NCBI GenBank assembly: GCA_038231495.1
Contig: JBBRLG010000045.1
Coordinates: 1-22,164 of the forward strand
DNA length: 22,164 bases
Direction of reading: 5' to 3'
DNA from: JBBRLG01 sp038231495
GTDB lineage: Bacteria > Planctomycetota > Planctomycetia > Gemmatales > Gemmataceae
Shown piece by piece: positions 22,164 to 22,164 of this stretch; the first letter of the stretch is position 1, and the number at the start of each line of letters is the position of its first letter. The notes under the pieces were generated by a model. The model searched no databases, had not been told where the DNA came from, and saw only the letters and a list, made by a program, of their open reading frames with translations. Made by a program: the position numbers and the translations under genes.

Positions 22164-22164
22164 C

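Overview
The window is high-GC bacterial DNA that looks like a planctomycete, most likely Gemmataceae. The pointers are an exported alpha/beta hydrolase with an LE-x-LE-x-R type N-terminal sorting motif, a zinc-ribbon/TM protein of planctomycete style, an ECF sigma factor next to a secreted caspase/Sel1-repeat protein, and short intergenic hairpins built from tandem repeats. Taxonomy is inference from protein style only.

Layout. Positions 1-4600 are ordinary chromosome: a truncated HtrA-type protease, a DksA/TraR zinc-finger protein with its terminator, a small exported BamE/SmpA-like protein, and an SppA signal peptide peptidase (all minus strand), then a small plus-strand hypothetical gene. 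The tmRNA gene ssrA follows (4645-5056, plus), with a good sigma-70-type promoter.

Positions 5057-15673 (about 10.6 kb) are an integrative element inserted at the 3' end of ssrA. It is bounded by a perfect 31-bp direct repeat (5026-5056 and 15643-15673). It carries a tyrosine recombinase, an AlpA-like excisionase, an archaeo-eukaryotic-type primase, a D5/SF3 helicase, small hypothetical genes in tightly overlapping order, a RelE/HigB-type toxin-antitoxin pair and one plus-strand cargo gene. No capsid, tail or conjugation gene is visible, so it resembles a phage satellite or a minimal integrative mobilizable element. The original ssrA terminator lies just beyond the right repeat (15675-15713), and the element supplies a substitute at 5080-5122.

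Three features of the element stand out. (1) The attachment core lies inside the integrase reading frame. Integration therefore replaces the natural C-terminus (stranded at 15462-15642) with an 85-residue tail read antisense through ssrA; in the circular form the two parts join in frame. (2) A 113-bp MITE-like insertion with 21-bp perfect inverted ends and a 12-bp direct repeat separates primase from helicase. Removing 125 bp restores one continuous 942-codon primase-helicase frame. (3) The 285 bp downstream of the helicase hold four iteron-like imperfect palindromes plus a duplicated copy of the helicase 3' end, a candidate replication origin or operator cluster.

Positions 15714-22164 are chromosome again: an inverted tandem-repeat hairpin, the secreted alpha/beta hydrolase and a small secreted Cys-rich protein (minus), then a plus-strand operon of ECF sigma factor, membrane protein and secreted caspase-like Sel1 protein ending in a terminator. 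A REP-like palindromic element lies near the right edge.
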